Position numbers and translations under genes: made by a program. A DNA stretch of 64,000 nt, from the NCBI GenBank assembly GCA_038206985.1, contig JBBRAH010000001.1:124001-188000 (forward strand), read 5' to 3'. The DNA is from CAXMST01 sp038206985 (lineage in GTDB: Bacteria > Actinomycetota > Thermoleophilia > Solirubrobacterales > 70-9). The notes under the pieces are model-generated. The model was not told the origin of the DNA. It ran no database searches and saw nothing but the letters and a program-made list of their open reading frames with translations. Shown piece by piece: positions 31,467-39,567 of the stretch (the first letter of the stretch is position 1; each line of letters starts with the position of its first letter).

Positions 31467-32765
31467 TCAGTCTCGGTCCAAGTCTTGCGCGGTTCGCCCG
31501 CCGCGGGCCAGAGCGGAGGCGCCGTGCACGACGAAGCCCTCCGCGGCGGCGATCCTCGCCACCACGCCCCCCAGTTCGACGGCACTCTCCTGACTCATTT
31601 CCACGACGCTGATCCTGCGCCGGAAGGTTCCCGGCCCCAATGGACCGGTGAAGCGCCCCGCGCCGCCCGTCGGGAGCACGTGGTTGGAGCCCGCAGCGTA
31701 GTCGCCGAAGGCGGTCGCGCCCTCGGGCCCGACAAAGATGCAACCCGCGGTGGTGATGCCCGGGACCAGCGCCTCGGGGTTCGCGCAACTCAGCTGGAGG
31801 TGCTCGGGAGCCAGGGCCTGGGCGAGCTCGGCGGCGGGCTCGATGCCCGGCGCGAGCACGATGCTCACCGGCGCATCGTGCACGCTCGGCTCGCGCGCCG
31901 CGACCCGCTCGATCTCCGCGGTCAGCTCCTCGGCGCTCGTCTCATCGGTGCAGATGACCGTGAGCAGGCCATCGTCGCCGTGCTCGGCCTGGGCACACAC
32001 GTCGAGCGCCAGCCACTCGGCCGGCACGCTCCCGTCGGCCACGACGACGAGTTCGGAGGGACCCGCGTAGCCGTCGATCCCGGCATCCCGGCTCACGGCC
32101 AGCTTTGCCTCCTGGACCCAGGGACCGCCGGGCCCGGCGATCACATCGACGCGCTCGATGGACTCGGTTCCGTAGGCGAGGGCGGCGATCGCGTGAGCGC
32201 CACCCACCGCGTAGACCTCGTCCGCGCCCGCGATCTCGGCCGCGGCCAGCACGGCTTCGGTCGGCGTCCCGCCCTCCTGCGGTGGCGACGCCACAACGAC
32301 CCGCTCGACCCCTGCGCAGCGCGCGGCGATGGCGCCCATCAGCACGGTCGAGGGGTACGGCGCCCGCCCGCCGGGGACGTAGATCCCGGCCGCCGCCACG
32401 GGCACCTCGGAGATGCTGATCCGCTGACCCTGACCAGGGAGCACCTCGATCGGCTCAGAGGCGCGCTGGGCCTCGGCCACCGCCCCAATGTTTGCCGCGG
32501 CAGCCTCCAGGGCAGCACGCAGTTCCGGATCGAGGGCCTCCAGCGCCTCGGTACAGCGCTCGCGCGCCACGCGGAGATTCTCCGGACGCGCCCCGTCGTG
32601 GCGCTCGCTCAACTCCAGCAGCTGCCGATCGCCACCCTCGCGGATCGCGGCGACGATCTCAGCCACGTCGGCAGCCAGCGCGGCGGGTGCCGGCACCTCG
32701 GCCCGCAAACGGGCCGCCAGTGCGACGGCATCGGCTCCATCCCAGCCGCGGGTCGAGGGTCTCAA
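31467..32765 (-). CDS. hisD: Histidinol dehydrogenase
   Basis: 432 aa zinc enzyme that oxidises histidinol to histidine in two NAD steps. Signature region: SEASVVADGSVPAEWLALDVCAQAEHGDDG-type segment (LDVCAQAEHG has the zinc/base residues), preceded by IDGYAGPSELVVVAD and followed by the C-terminal GAIFVGPEG-like CIFVGPEGATAFGDYAAGSNHVLPTGG. Its start overlaps the hisG stop (4 bp). Confidence 0.96.
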   Translation of the reverse strand: MRPSTRGWDGADAVALAARLRAEVPAPAALAADVAEIVAAIREGGDRQLLELSERHDGARPENLRVARERCTEALEALDPELRAALEAAAANIGAVAEAQRASEPIEVLPGQGQRISISEVPVAAAGIYVPGGRAPYPSTVLMGAIAARCAGVERVVVASPPQEGGTPTEAVLAAAEIAGADEVYAVGGAHAIAALAYGTESIERVDVIAGPGGPWVQEAKLAVSRDAGIDGYAGPSELVVVADGSVPAEWLALDVCAQAEHGDDGLLTVICTDETSAEELTAEIERVAAREPSVHDAPVSIVLAPGIEPAAELAQALAPEHLQLSCANPEALVPGITTAGCIFVGPEGATAFGDYAAGSNHVLPTGGAGRFTGPLGPGTFRRRISVVEMSQESAVELGGVVARIAAAEGFVVHGASALARGGRTAQDLDRD

Positions 32766-33442
32766 GCGGCAGCCTCGCGCAGGCGTTCGACCATCGCGTC
32801 GATCTCATCGACACGTAGCTTGTGGGCGACGCGGTTGGCGATCAGTCGTGCCGTGCATACGGAGATCTGCTCGCGTTCCTCGAGACCGTTCTCCTCCATC
32901 GTGCGGCCCGTATCGACCAGATCGACGATCCCGTCGACGAGGCCGACGAGCGGGGCCAGCTCCACCGAGCCCTTGACCTCGATCACCTCGACCTGGCGCC
33001 CGGTCTGCTGGAAGTAGCCCTCGGCGATCTTGCGGTACTTGGTCGCGATGCGCATGAAGCCGAGACGGCGTGCCGAGGTCTCCAGGCTGTCGTCGCCGAC
33101 GATCGCCGCCAGGACCATCCGGCAGCGCCCGAATCCGAGGTCGGCGAGTTGATAGACCGCGCGATCGGCCTGCTCGTCGAGCACATCCTTGCCGGTGATA
33201 CCGAGGTGGGCGGCGCCCGCCTCCACATAGATCGGGACGTCGGAGGGGCGCATCGTGATGATCGTCAGCCCGTCGAGATCGAAAATCAGGGCCCGCGAAT
33301 CGCCGCGGGGCTCGCTCGTGTCGAACCCGGCCTTGTCGAGCAGGTCGAGACAGCCCTCGAACAGCGCACCGCGGGGCAGCGCCAGCCGCATCTGCTCGCC
33401 GGTCTCCAGCCGGTGAGCCATCTGCACGCCCTCCGGGCTCAT
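32762..33442 (-). CDS. hisG: ATP phosphoribosyltransferase, short catalytic subunit
   Basis: 226 aa, the short form that lacks the regulatory domain and needs HisZ. It starts histidine synthesis from ATP and PRPP. Features: MRLALPRGALFEGCLDLLDKAGF, IYVEAGAAHLGITGKDVL, the PRPP loop region ELAPLVGLVDGIVDLVDTGRTMEENGL. The first 16 residues precede the conserved start; ATG at 33394 within the frame is another possible start, but ATGA overlap with hisZ supports 33442. Confidence 0.95.
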   Translation of the reverse strand: MSPEGVQMAHRLETGEQMRLALPRGALFEGCLDLLDKAGFDTSEPRGDSRALIFDLDGLTIITMRPSDVPIYVEAGAAHLGITGKDVLDEQADRAVYQLADLGFGRCRMVLAAIVGDDSLETSARRLGFMRIATKYRKIAEGYFQQTGRQVEVIEVKGSVELAPLVGLVDGIVDLVDTGRTMEENGLEEREQISVCTARLIANRVAHKLRVDEIDAMVERLREAAA

Positions 33443-34455
33443 GTCTGCGCCCCGCCTGCGCTCGGCCCTCCGGCAGCGAGGCGCTCCTCCTCGGCCTGGG
33501 CGATGTGAACGCGCTCGAGGTAGAGGGCGAAACCGGCCGCGGCCTGCGGGCGCCCGAAGCGGCCCATGAGACCGTCATAGCGGCCTCCGCCTCCGATGAT
33601 GTGTCCGAGAGCCGGGTCGTAGACCTCGAGGATCGCGCCCGTGTAGTAGCCGAGATCGCGGAGCAGGCCCAGGTCGAGCTGGACGCGGTCGGCTATCCCT
33701 CGGCGCTCGAGCTCGGCGTAGGTGGCGGCGAGCCGCTGCGTCGCGCGCTCGACAGCCGCTCCGCCGATCTCGCGAGCCCGCTCGAGGACATCGGCGCCGC
33801 CACGCAGCCCTGACAGCTCGACGATCAGATGACGGTCCTTCTCGCTGACGCCGTCCAGGGCGCCCGCCTCGGCCTCGATCGCGACCAGGTCGTGCGCGGC
33901 CAGCCGGTCGAGCAGGTAGTCGCGGCAGGATTCCTCGAGCCCGAGCTCCTCGAGCAACTGACGGAACAGGTCGGCGTCACCGAGCCCGACCACGGCGCGG
34001 TTCAGACCCACGGCGTCGAGGGAGGCCACCAGCAGCTCGATCACCTCGGCGGTGCCGTCCGGAGCCGGCTCGCCGATCAGCTCGACTCCGACCTGGCGGA
34101 ACTCGCGCAGCTGGCCGCGCTGCGGACGCACGGCGCGGTAGGAGCTGCCGACGTAGAAGACGCGGATCGGGCCCTCTCCGGAGTCCATCCGATCGGCGAC
34201 CAGCCGGGCGATCGGCACGGTCATGTCCGTGCGCAGCGCGAGTTGCTCTCCGCCCGCATCCAGGAACCGGTACGCGGACTCCATCACGCGCTCGTCGCCA
34301 CGGGCGAGCACGTCGTGGAACTCGATCGCGGGGGTCGAGACCTCGCCGTAGCCGCGCCCTTCGAAGACCTCCCGCAGGGAGGTCTCGATGCGGCGCAACT
34401 CGCGCATCTCCTCGGGCAGGATGTCCCGCGTTCCCTGCGGGATCGGGTGCGTCAC
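33439..34455 (-). CDS. hisZ: ATP phosphoribosyltransferase regulatory subunit
   Basis: 338 aa, a class II aminoacyl-tRNA-synthetase-like protein related to HisRS that activates and regulates short HisG. Motif 1-3 remnants: PQGTRDILPEEMRELRRIETSL, YRAVRPQRGQLREFRQVGVELIGE (motif 2), and IIGGGGRYDGLMGRFGRPQAAAGFALYLERV (motif 3 region). It has no anticodon-binding domain. Directly next to hisG with 4-bp overlap, and its start overlaps the murA stop. Confidence 0.94.
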   Translation of the reverse strand: MTHPIPQGTRDILPEEMRELRRIETSLREVFEGRGYGEVSTPAIEFHDVLARGDERVMESAYRFLDAGGEQLALRTDMTVPIARLVADRMDSGEGPIRVFYVGSSYRAVRPQRGQLREFRQVGVELIGEPAPDGTAEVIELLVASLDAVGLNRAVVGLGDADLFRQLLEELGLEESCRDYLLDRLAAHDLVAIEAEAGALDGVSEKDRHLIVELSGLRGGADVLERAREIGGAAVERATQRLAATYAELERRGIADRVQLDLGLLRDLGYYTGAILEVYDPALGHIIGGGGRYDGLMGRFGRPQAAAGFALYLERVHIAQAEEERLAAGGPSAGGAQT

Positions 34456-35768
34456 GGAATCCGCACCTGACCGGTTACGGGCTCGCTTGCTACCCGCTCG
34501 ATCCGGGCGCCGAGCGCGCGCAGGCGCTCGTCGATGCGCTCGTAGCCACGGTCGATCTGCACGATGTTGCCGATCTCTGAGGTGCCGTCGGCGCAGAGGG
34601 TTGCAATCAGCATCGCCATGCCCGCCCTGATGTCTGGGCTCTCCACGCGCTCGGCGCGCAAGCGGGTCGGGCCGTTGACGATCGCCCGATGTGGGTCACA
34701 GAGCGTGATCCGAGCGCCCATCGCGACGAGCTTGTCAGTGAAGAACAGGCGGTTCTCGAACATCTTCTCGAAGATCAGGATCGTGCCCTCGGCCTGCGTG
34801 GCCAGAGCCAGCGCGATCGACGTGAGATCGGCCGGGAAGGCGGGCCACGGCCCATCGTCGATCTTCGGGATCGCGTCGCCGAGATCGTCCTGAACAGCGA
34901 GCTTCTGGTTCGGCGGCACGAGCACGTCGCGACCCTCGATCGTCGATTGCAGGCCGAGCCGCTGGAACTGCCGGCGGATCATCCGCATGTCGTTCGGCTC
35001 GGTGTCGCGGATCCGCAGCTCGCCACCGGTGACGGCTGCAAGCGCCATGAAGCTGCCGACCTCGATGTGGTCGGGGCAGACCCGGTGGTCGGCGCCGCCG
35101 AGACGGTCGCGGCCGTGCACCACCATCACGTTGGAGCCGATCCCGTCGACCTGAGCGCCCATCTTGCAGAGCAGCTGGGCGAGGTCCTGCACGTGGGGCT
35201 CGGTGGCCGCGTTGGCGATCGTGGTCTCGCCGTCGGTCAGCGCCGCGGCCAGCAGGGCATTCTCGGTGGCCATAACCGAAGGCTCGTCCATGAAGATCTC
35301 GCAGGGATCGAGCCCTGCGGGCGGGGACGAGAGCTCGATCACCCGGTCGCCCTCGATCCGGGCGCCCATGTCGCGGAAGGCGTCGAGGTGCGGGTCGAGC
35401 CGGCGACGGCCGATCGTGTCGCCGCCGGGCGGCGGCATGCGCACCTCCCCGAACCGGGCGAGCAGCGGGCCCGCGAGCAGGAAGGAAGCGCGGATCCGAG
35501 CCGCGAGGCGCTCGTCCACGTCGGTCTCGGAGACGACGTCCGCCTGCAGCCTGACGTCGTTGACGCCGAGCCACTCGACCTTTACTCCGAGCCCCGCCAG
35601 CAGGGCGATCTGAGCCTCGGTGTCGCGGATTCGAGGCACGTTGCGAAGCACCAGTTCCTCCTCGGTGAGCAGGCAGGCGGCGAGCAGCGGCAGGGCCGCG
35701 TTCTTGTTGCCGGCGGTGGTGATCTCGCCGGAGAGGGGAGCACCGCCCTGAATTACGAACTTCTCCAA
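34452..35768 (-). CDS. murA: UDP-N-acetylglucosamine 1-carboxyvinyltransferase with Asp in the active-site loop
   Basis: 438 aa. MurA adds enolpyruvate to UDP-GlcNAc, the first step of peptidoglycan synthesis. Opening FVIQGGAPLSGEITTAGNKNAALPLL has the catalytic Lys/Asn. The loop that carries Cys in most MurA is here PPGGDTIGRRRLDPH, with Asp at residue 117. Asp in that place is known from mycobacterial and chlamydial MurA and makes the enzyme insensitive to fosfomycin. The start codon is TTG. A TAGGCT -10 lies 9 nt upstream, overlapping a -10 for the divergent gene. It leads the hisZGDB genes, 4-bp overlap. Confidence 0.96.
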   Translation of the reverse strand: MEKFVIQGGAPLSGEITTAGNKNAALPLLAACLLTEEELVLRNVPRIRDTEAQIALLAGLGVKVEWLGVNDVRLQADVVSETDVDERLAARIRASFLLAGPLLARFGEVRMPPPGGDTIGRRRLDPHLDAFRDMGARIEGDRVIELSSPPAGLDPCEIFMDEPSVMATENALLAAALTDGETTIANAATEPHVQDLAQLLCKMGAQVDGIGSNVMVVHGRDRLGGADHRVCPDHIEVGSFMALAAVTGGELRIRDTEPNDMRMIRRQFQRLGLQSTIEGRDVLVPPNQKLAVQDDLGDAIPKIDDGPWPAFPADLTSIALALATQAEGTILIFEKMFENRLFFTDKLVAMGARITLCDPHRAIVNGPTRLRAERVESPDIRAGMAMLIATLCADGTSEIGNIVQIDRGYERIDERLRALGARIERVASEPVTGQVRIP

Positions 35769-35776
35769 AGCTGGGC

Positions 35777-35783
35777 TAGCCTA
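35777..35783. promoter_or_regulatory. Overlapping divergent -10 boxes (murA / HD gene)
   Basis: The plus strand reads TAGCCT (35777-35782) and the minus strand TAGGCT (35783-35778). Each is 9 nt from its start codon (35792 plus, 35768 minus). Confidence 0.4.
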
Positions 35784-35791
35784 GACAACCC

Positions 35792-36385
35792 ATGACCGAG
35801 CCGACGAGAGAAGACGCCTGGGAGCTGCTCTGCGAGTGGACCGCCTCCGATTCGCTCCGCAAGCACGCGCTCGCGGTGGAGACCTGCATGCGGACCTACG
35901 CTCGTATCTGGGGCGAGGACGAGGTGCCCTACGCGGTGACCGGACTGGTGCACGACCTCGACTACGAGCGCTACCCGGATCTCGACACCGGACATCCGCG
36001 GATTGCGCTCGAGGAACTGGCCCGGCTGGAGTATCCGCAGGAGATCATCGATGCCGTCGCCGGCCACGCGGAGTTCCTCGGGGTGCCTCGCCAGACGCGG
36101 ATGGCCAAGACCCTCTTCGCCGTCGATGAGCTGTCCGGCTTCGTCACGGCCTGCGCCAAGGTCCGGCCGACCGGGATCGAGGGCATGAAGGTCAAGTCGG
36201 TCCGCAAGAAGCTCAAGCAGCCCTCCTTTGCGGCCAAGGTGGACCGCGGCCAGATCGAACGCGCGATCGCCGAACTGGAGGTTGATGAGACCGAGCACAT
36301 TCAGCGCGTGATCGACGCGCTCAGCGACAACGCCAAGGCCTTGGGTCTGGGGACCGCCGACGTCGGCGCCGAGCAAGGGGCCTGA
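35792..36385 (+). CDS. HD-domain phosphohydrolase
   Basis: 197 aa. One HD domain: SLRKHALAVETCMRTYAR with the first His, then TGLVHDLDYERYPDLD with the His-Asp pair near residue 53, then VAGHAEFLGVPR and the Asp in FAVDELSGFV. HD enzymes hydrolyse phosphates of nucleotides or similar compounds; the substrate is not deducible. The C-terminal third is helical and Lys-rich (MKVKSVRKKLKQPSF). It faces murA with 23 bp between start codons and is followed 8 bp later by a hydrolase gene. Confidence 0.88.
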   Translation: MTEPTREDAWELLCEWTASDSLRKHALAVETCMRTYARIWGEDEVPYAVTGLVHDLDYERYPDLDTGHPRIALEELARLEYPQEIIDAVAGHAEFLGVPRQTRMAKTLFAVDELSGFVTACAKVRPTGIEGMKVKSVRKKLKQPSFAAKVDRGQIERAIAELEVDETEHIQRVIDALSDNAKALGLGTADVGAEQGA

Positions 36386-36393
36386 GAGCGCCG

Positions 36394-37593
36394 ATGCGGC
36401 GGGTCTGGAAGGTCGTGGCGACGCTGGCCGTCGTGCTCGGGGTGCTGGTCGTGGTCAACAGCTTCGTGCTCGACAACCAGACCAAGCCCGCCGTGGTGAA
36501 TGCCGAAGGCGGGGAGATCGTCGAGGTCGCCTCAGCCCGGCTGCAGGTCGTCGATCAGCCGGCCACCGGCCCGGGCCCGGAGAAGGCACCGGTCGTCCTC
36601 CTGCACTGCTACGCCTGCTCGCTGCACTGGTGGGACGCGGTCGTGCCTCTGATCAACCGCCGGCACCGCGTGATCCGGGTGGACCTGATCGGCTTCGGCG
36701 GCTCGCAGAAGCCACGCAGCGGCTACGAGATCGAGAGCCAGGCGAACGCGGCGGCCGAGGCTCTCAACGGGCTCGGGGTCGAGGGCGCGGTCGTCGTCGG
36801 GCATTCGATGGGTGGTCAGGTGGCGACCCAGTTGGCCGAGAGTGCCAGCCAGATCGTCGACAGGGTCGCCGTGATCGGCACGCCCGCCACTACCGAGGAC
36901 AGCGAGCTGCCCTTTCTTGCCCGCCTCACCTACACCCCGGTGCTCGGGCAGGCCCTCTGGAGGGTGCGGACCGATGGCCTGATCCGCTCCGGGTATGAGG
37001 ACGCCTTCGCCCCGGGCTTCGACTTCGAGGCAGCCTTCGAGAACCCCGATCAGGTGGTCGAGGATAACCGGCTGATGACGTTCAGCTCCTACGACGCGCC
37101 ACCCAGGGCCGCCGACGACTTCCTCGAGGCCGAGTCGCTCCCCTCCCGGCTGACACGGGCCGCGGTCCCCTTCCTCGCGATCCTCGGCGCCGAGGACCAG
37201 ATCGTCGATACGGACCTCGTGGCCGAGGAGTACGCGGCCGTGCCCGGCGCCCGGATCGAAGTGCTCGCGGGAGTGGGCCACAGCCCCAACGTCGAGGCCC
37301 CCGCCAAGACCACGAATCTCTTGCTCGGGTTCAGCGCCGGGGCACCCAGGCCTCTGCCGGAGCCCAAAGCCGGCCCGAGCTCAGGTGTGGGTGAGCGCCA
37401 GTCCCAGACCCGGCCCTCGATCGGAGCGAAGAAGGAGGCCAACGCGGCCAAGCGCAGAGCCGCCCAGGAGCGACGGCGGGCGAAGAAGAAGGCCCGCGCG
37501 AAACGCGAGCGTCAGCAGGGCAAGGGCTCAACGAGCGGCAACAAGGGCGGCGGCAAAAAGTCCGGGGACAACAAGCCCAACGGCAACAAGTGA
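36394..37593 (+). CDS. Alpha/beta hydrolase with N-terminal anchor
   Basis: 399 aa. A single hydrophobic segment at residues 6-27 (VVATLAVVLGVLVVVNSFVL) anchors or exports the enzyme. The hydrolase domain (about 50-305) has the oxyanion motif VVLLHCYACSLHWWD (HCYA rather than HGxx), the nucleophile elbow VVVGHSMGGQVA (Ser near residue 138), the acid in LGAEDQIVDTD and the His in VGHSPNVEAP. From about residue 320 the tail is Lys/Arg-rich, ending in Gly/Asn/Lys repeats. Substrate unknown. Likely co-transcribed with the HD gene. Confidence 0.85.
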   Translation: MRRVWKVVATLAVVLGVLVVVNSFVLDNQTKPAVVNAEGGEIVEVASARLQVVDQPATGPGPEKAPVVLLHCYACSLHWWDAVVPLINRRHRVIRVDLIGFGGSQKPRSGYEIESQANAAAEALNGLGVEGAVVVGHSMGGQVATQLAESASQIVDRVAVIGTPATTEDSELPFLARLTYTPVLGQALWRVRTDGLIRSGYEDAFAPGFDFEAAFENPDQVVEDNRLMTFSSYDAPPRAADDFLEAESLPSRLTRAAVPFLAILGAEDQIVDTDLVAEEYAAVPGARIEVLAGVGHSPNVEAPAKTTNLLLGFSAGAPRPLPEPKAGPSSGVGERQSQTRPSIGAKKEANAAKRRAAQERRRAKKKARAKRERQQGKGSTSGNKGGGKKSGDNKPNGNK

Positions 37594-37598
37594 GCCGC

Positions 37599-37898
37599 TC
37601 AGGAGACTGAGCCGGCGCGCTCCTGCTCTGTCTCTGTCTCTGTCTCTGTGTCAGCGGCGGTTTCAGGCTCATCGTCGGCGACCGGCTCGCCCGCCACCAG
37701 AACGGCCTCCGGGCCGTCCTCGGACTCATCTTCATCCTCATCGCCATCGTCGCGGTCAACGAGCCCGCTGACCGAGTCCTTGAACTCGCGCATCCCCTTG
37801 CCCACCGAGCGCCCGAGCCCGGGGAGCCGCTTGGGGCCGAAGATCACGAGAACGACGAGCAGGACAATCGCCAACTCAAGCGGGCCGATGTTGGGCAT
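37599..37898 (-). CDS. tatA: Sec-independent translocase subunit TatA/E
   Basis: 99 aa. One N-terminal helix LELAIVLLVVLVIFGPKRLPGLGRSVGKGMREFKD, with the conserved FGPKRLP hinge and amphipathic helix, defines TatA. The tail is long and acidic, with TETETETE repeats near the end. It forms the pore for export of folded twin-arginine substrates; no tatB/tatC is in the window. SD AAAGGA precedes the ATG. It converges on the hydrolase gene with 5 bp between. Confidence 0.93.
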   Translation of the reverse strand: MPNIGPLELAIVLLVVLVIFGPKRLPGLGRSVGKGMREFKDSVSGLVDRDDGDEDEDESEDGPEAVLVAGEPVADDEPETAADTETETETEQERAGSVS

Positions 37899-38020
37899 TT
37901 GATGGTCCTTTCTGAATGATCCGGCCGACGAAGCTCCGGCCAGGACTCAGATTAGCGGAACAGACCCGCGGTCCGGACCGGATGCGAGCGGCGAAGGGGC
38001 GACCAACCCAGATCGGCTGC

Positions 38021-38383
38021 TCAGCCCCAGCGACCGCCGGCCTTGGCCCAGGCGCCGAGGTGCTCGACGGTGCAGAACGCGTCCGGGATCCGGTGCTCGG
38101 CACGGTGGCGGACCGCAAGGATGAAGACCGCACCGAGCTCCGCGCCGCACTGCGAACATCCCTTGGCGGGGGCGGCGGGCAGAGGCGATGGCCCGGAGGC
38201 GACCTCGGTCGCCGCCTCCCAACGGGCCCCGGTGATCACCCAGGGGACGATGTGCTCGAGCCGGCAGAAGCTCGCCTGCCGCGCTCCCGCGGGCTCGTAG
38301 ACGCGGAAGCCGTCCCCGCGCTCGACGGGCTCGCCGCACCAGGTGCAGAGCTCGGCTCCGGTCATCTGCTCTGCATCGCTCAC
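38021..38383 (-). CDS. Small protein with two treble-clef-like zinc sites
   Basis: 120 aa from GTG (ATG 38365 possible). Two copies of one cysteine pattern: CTWCGEPVERGDGF..ASFCRLEHI (about residues 13-45) and CSQCGAELGAVF..DAFCTVEHL (about 75-108). Each has C-x2-C, then F-C-x3-H, enough for one zinc ion. The repeats suggest internal duplication. No known family recognised; binding of nucleic acid or protein is a guess. It is divergent from the dehydrogenase gene at 38429 with 45 bp between starts. Confidence 0.75.
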   Translation of the reverse strand: MSDAEQMTGAELCTWCGEPVERGDGFRVYEPAGARQASFCRLEHIVPWVITGARWEAATEVASGPSPLPAAPAKGCSQCGAELGAVFILAVRHRAEHRIPDAFCTVEHLGAWAKAGGRWG

Positions 38384-38416
38384 TCCCCCAGCTTCTCAGC
38401 TCGGCGCCCGGATATA

Positions 38417-38422
38417 TAGATT
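38417..38422 (+). promoter_or_regulatory. -10 box of the dehydrogenase-liv operon
   Basis: TAGATT, exactly 6 nt before the GTG at 38429, in an AT-rich patch (GATATATAGATT). Predicted leaderless start. Confidence 0.5.
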
Positions 38423-38428
38423 GGCGCG

Positions 38429-39556
38429 GTGACCCCGATTCGCATAGTCGTTCTCGACGGGGACGAGACCGGCCAGGAGTTGCTCGACGCATCGCTGCGC
38501 GTGCTCGATCCCGACGTCGTTGGCCTTGAGCTCGAGCTCAAGCATTTCGACCTCGGCCTCGAGAACCGGCGCGCGACAGGCAACGAGGTCTGCACCGAGG
38601 CAGCGGCCGCCATACGTGAGGCCGGGCTCGGCCTCAAGGCCGCCACGATCACGCCGGAGGGCGCCGACGATGTCGGCTCTCCGAACAGGCTGATCCGCGA
38701 GGGCATCGACGGCACCGTGATCGTGCGCACCGGTCGGCGGATCCCCGGCGTCACTCCGATCGCCGGCGTGCATCACCCGATCTCGGTCTGCCGGATGGCG
38801 GTCGGGGACGCCTATGGCGCCAAGGAGTGGCGCGAGAGCGAGGATGGCGAGGAGGTCGCCTACCGCACCGAGCGCATCACCCGCCGCGTTTGCGCCGCGG
38901 TCTCCGAGCACAGCTTCCAGACCGCGGCCAAGCTCGGGGCCAAGGTCTACGGCGGCCCGAAGTGGACGGTCAGCCCCACCTACGAGGGCATGCTCAAGGA
39001 GGAGATGGACGCTGCCGCCAAGCGCCACCCCGAGATCGCCTACCAGCCCGTGCTGATCGACGCGACCTACGCCGGCCTGGTCAGCGGCGCCGCCGCCGAG
39101 CCGCTCGTGATCCCGACCCTGAACCGCGACGGCGATCTGCTCAGCGACCTGGTGATGCCAATGTTCGGCTCGATCGCGGGAGCCGAGTCGGTCCTGCTCG
39201 GGCTCGACGACGATCTGCAGCCGGCGGTCGCGATGGCCGAAGCCCCACATGGCACCGCCCCCGCCCTCCTCGGCAAGGACATCGCCAACCCAATGGCGAT
39301 GGTGCTCGCCTGCGCCGCGGTGCTCCACTACGCCGGTGATCGCGGCGGCAACGACTCCGGTGAGGCCGAGCTCGCATCGCGGGCGATCTACGAGGCCACT
39401 CTCGAAGCCGCCGCGGCGGGGATCCGCACCCCCGACCTCGGTGGTCAGGCAGGCACCACGGAGTTCTGCGACGAGGTCGCCCGGCGGGTCAGCGCCAAGC
39501 GCGACGTCTGGTCGAGTCTCGGCGGCACACGGCGCCCCGCGACCGGAAAGGCTTAG
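38429..39556 (+). CDS. Isocitrate/isopropylmalate dehydrogenase family protein
   Basis: 375 aa from GTG. It belongs to the beta-decarboxylating dehydrogenases that oxidise 2-hydroxy acids with NAD(P). Opening IRIVVLDGDETGQELLDASL replaces the usual GDGIGPE; ITPEGADDVGSPNRLIREGIDGTVIVRTG, the metal/substrate Asps in NRDGDLLSDLVMPMFGSIAGAESV, and the coenzyme loop AEAPHGTAPALLGKDIANPMAMVLACA follow. The substrate could be isocitrate, 3-isopropylmalate, tartrate or similar. Its TAG stop forms part of the -10 box before livH, and it lies 11 bp from livH, so a link to branched-chain amino acid or carboxylate uptake is possible. Confidence 0.85.
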   Translation: MTPIRIVVLDGDETGQELLDASLRVLDPDVVGLELELKHFDLGLENRRATGNEVCTEAAAAIREAGLGLKAATITPEGADDVGSPNRLIREGIDGTVIVRTGRRIPGVTPIAGVHHPISVCRMAVGDAYGAKEWRESEDGEEVAYRTERITRRVCAAVSEHSFQTAAKLGAKVYGGPKWTVSPTYEGMLKEEMDAAAKRHPEIAYQPVLIDATYAGLVSGAAAEPLVIPTLNRDGDLLSDLVMPMFGSIAGAESVLLGLDDDLQPAVAMAEAPHGTAPALLGKDIANPMAMVLACAAVLHYAGDRGGNDSGEAELASRAIYEATLEAAAAGIRTPDLGGQAGTTEFCDEVARRVSAKRDVWSSLGGTRRPATGKA

Positions 39557-39559
39557 GAT
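39554..39559 (+). promoter_or_regulatory. -10 box overlapping the dehydrogenase stop codon, before livH
   Basis: TAGGAT, whose first three bases are the TAG stop codon, 8 nt before the livH ATG. Confidence 0.4.
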
Positions 39560-39567
39560 CGGTCCAG

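Noticed and set aside
31086..33017. 643-codon plus-strand frame opposite hisB/hisD
   Set aside because: Antisense shadow of two complete his genes.
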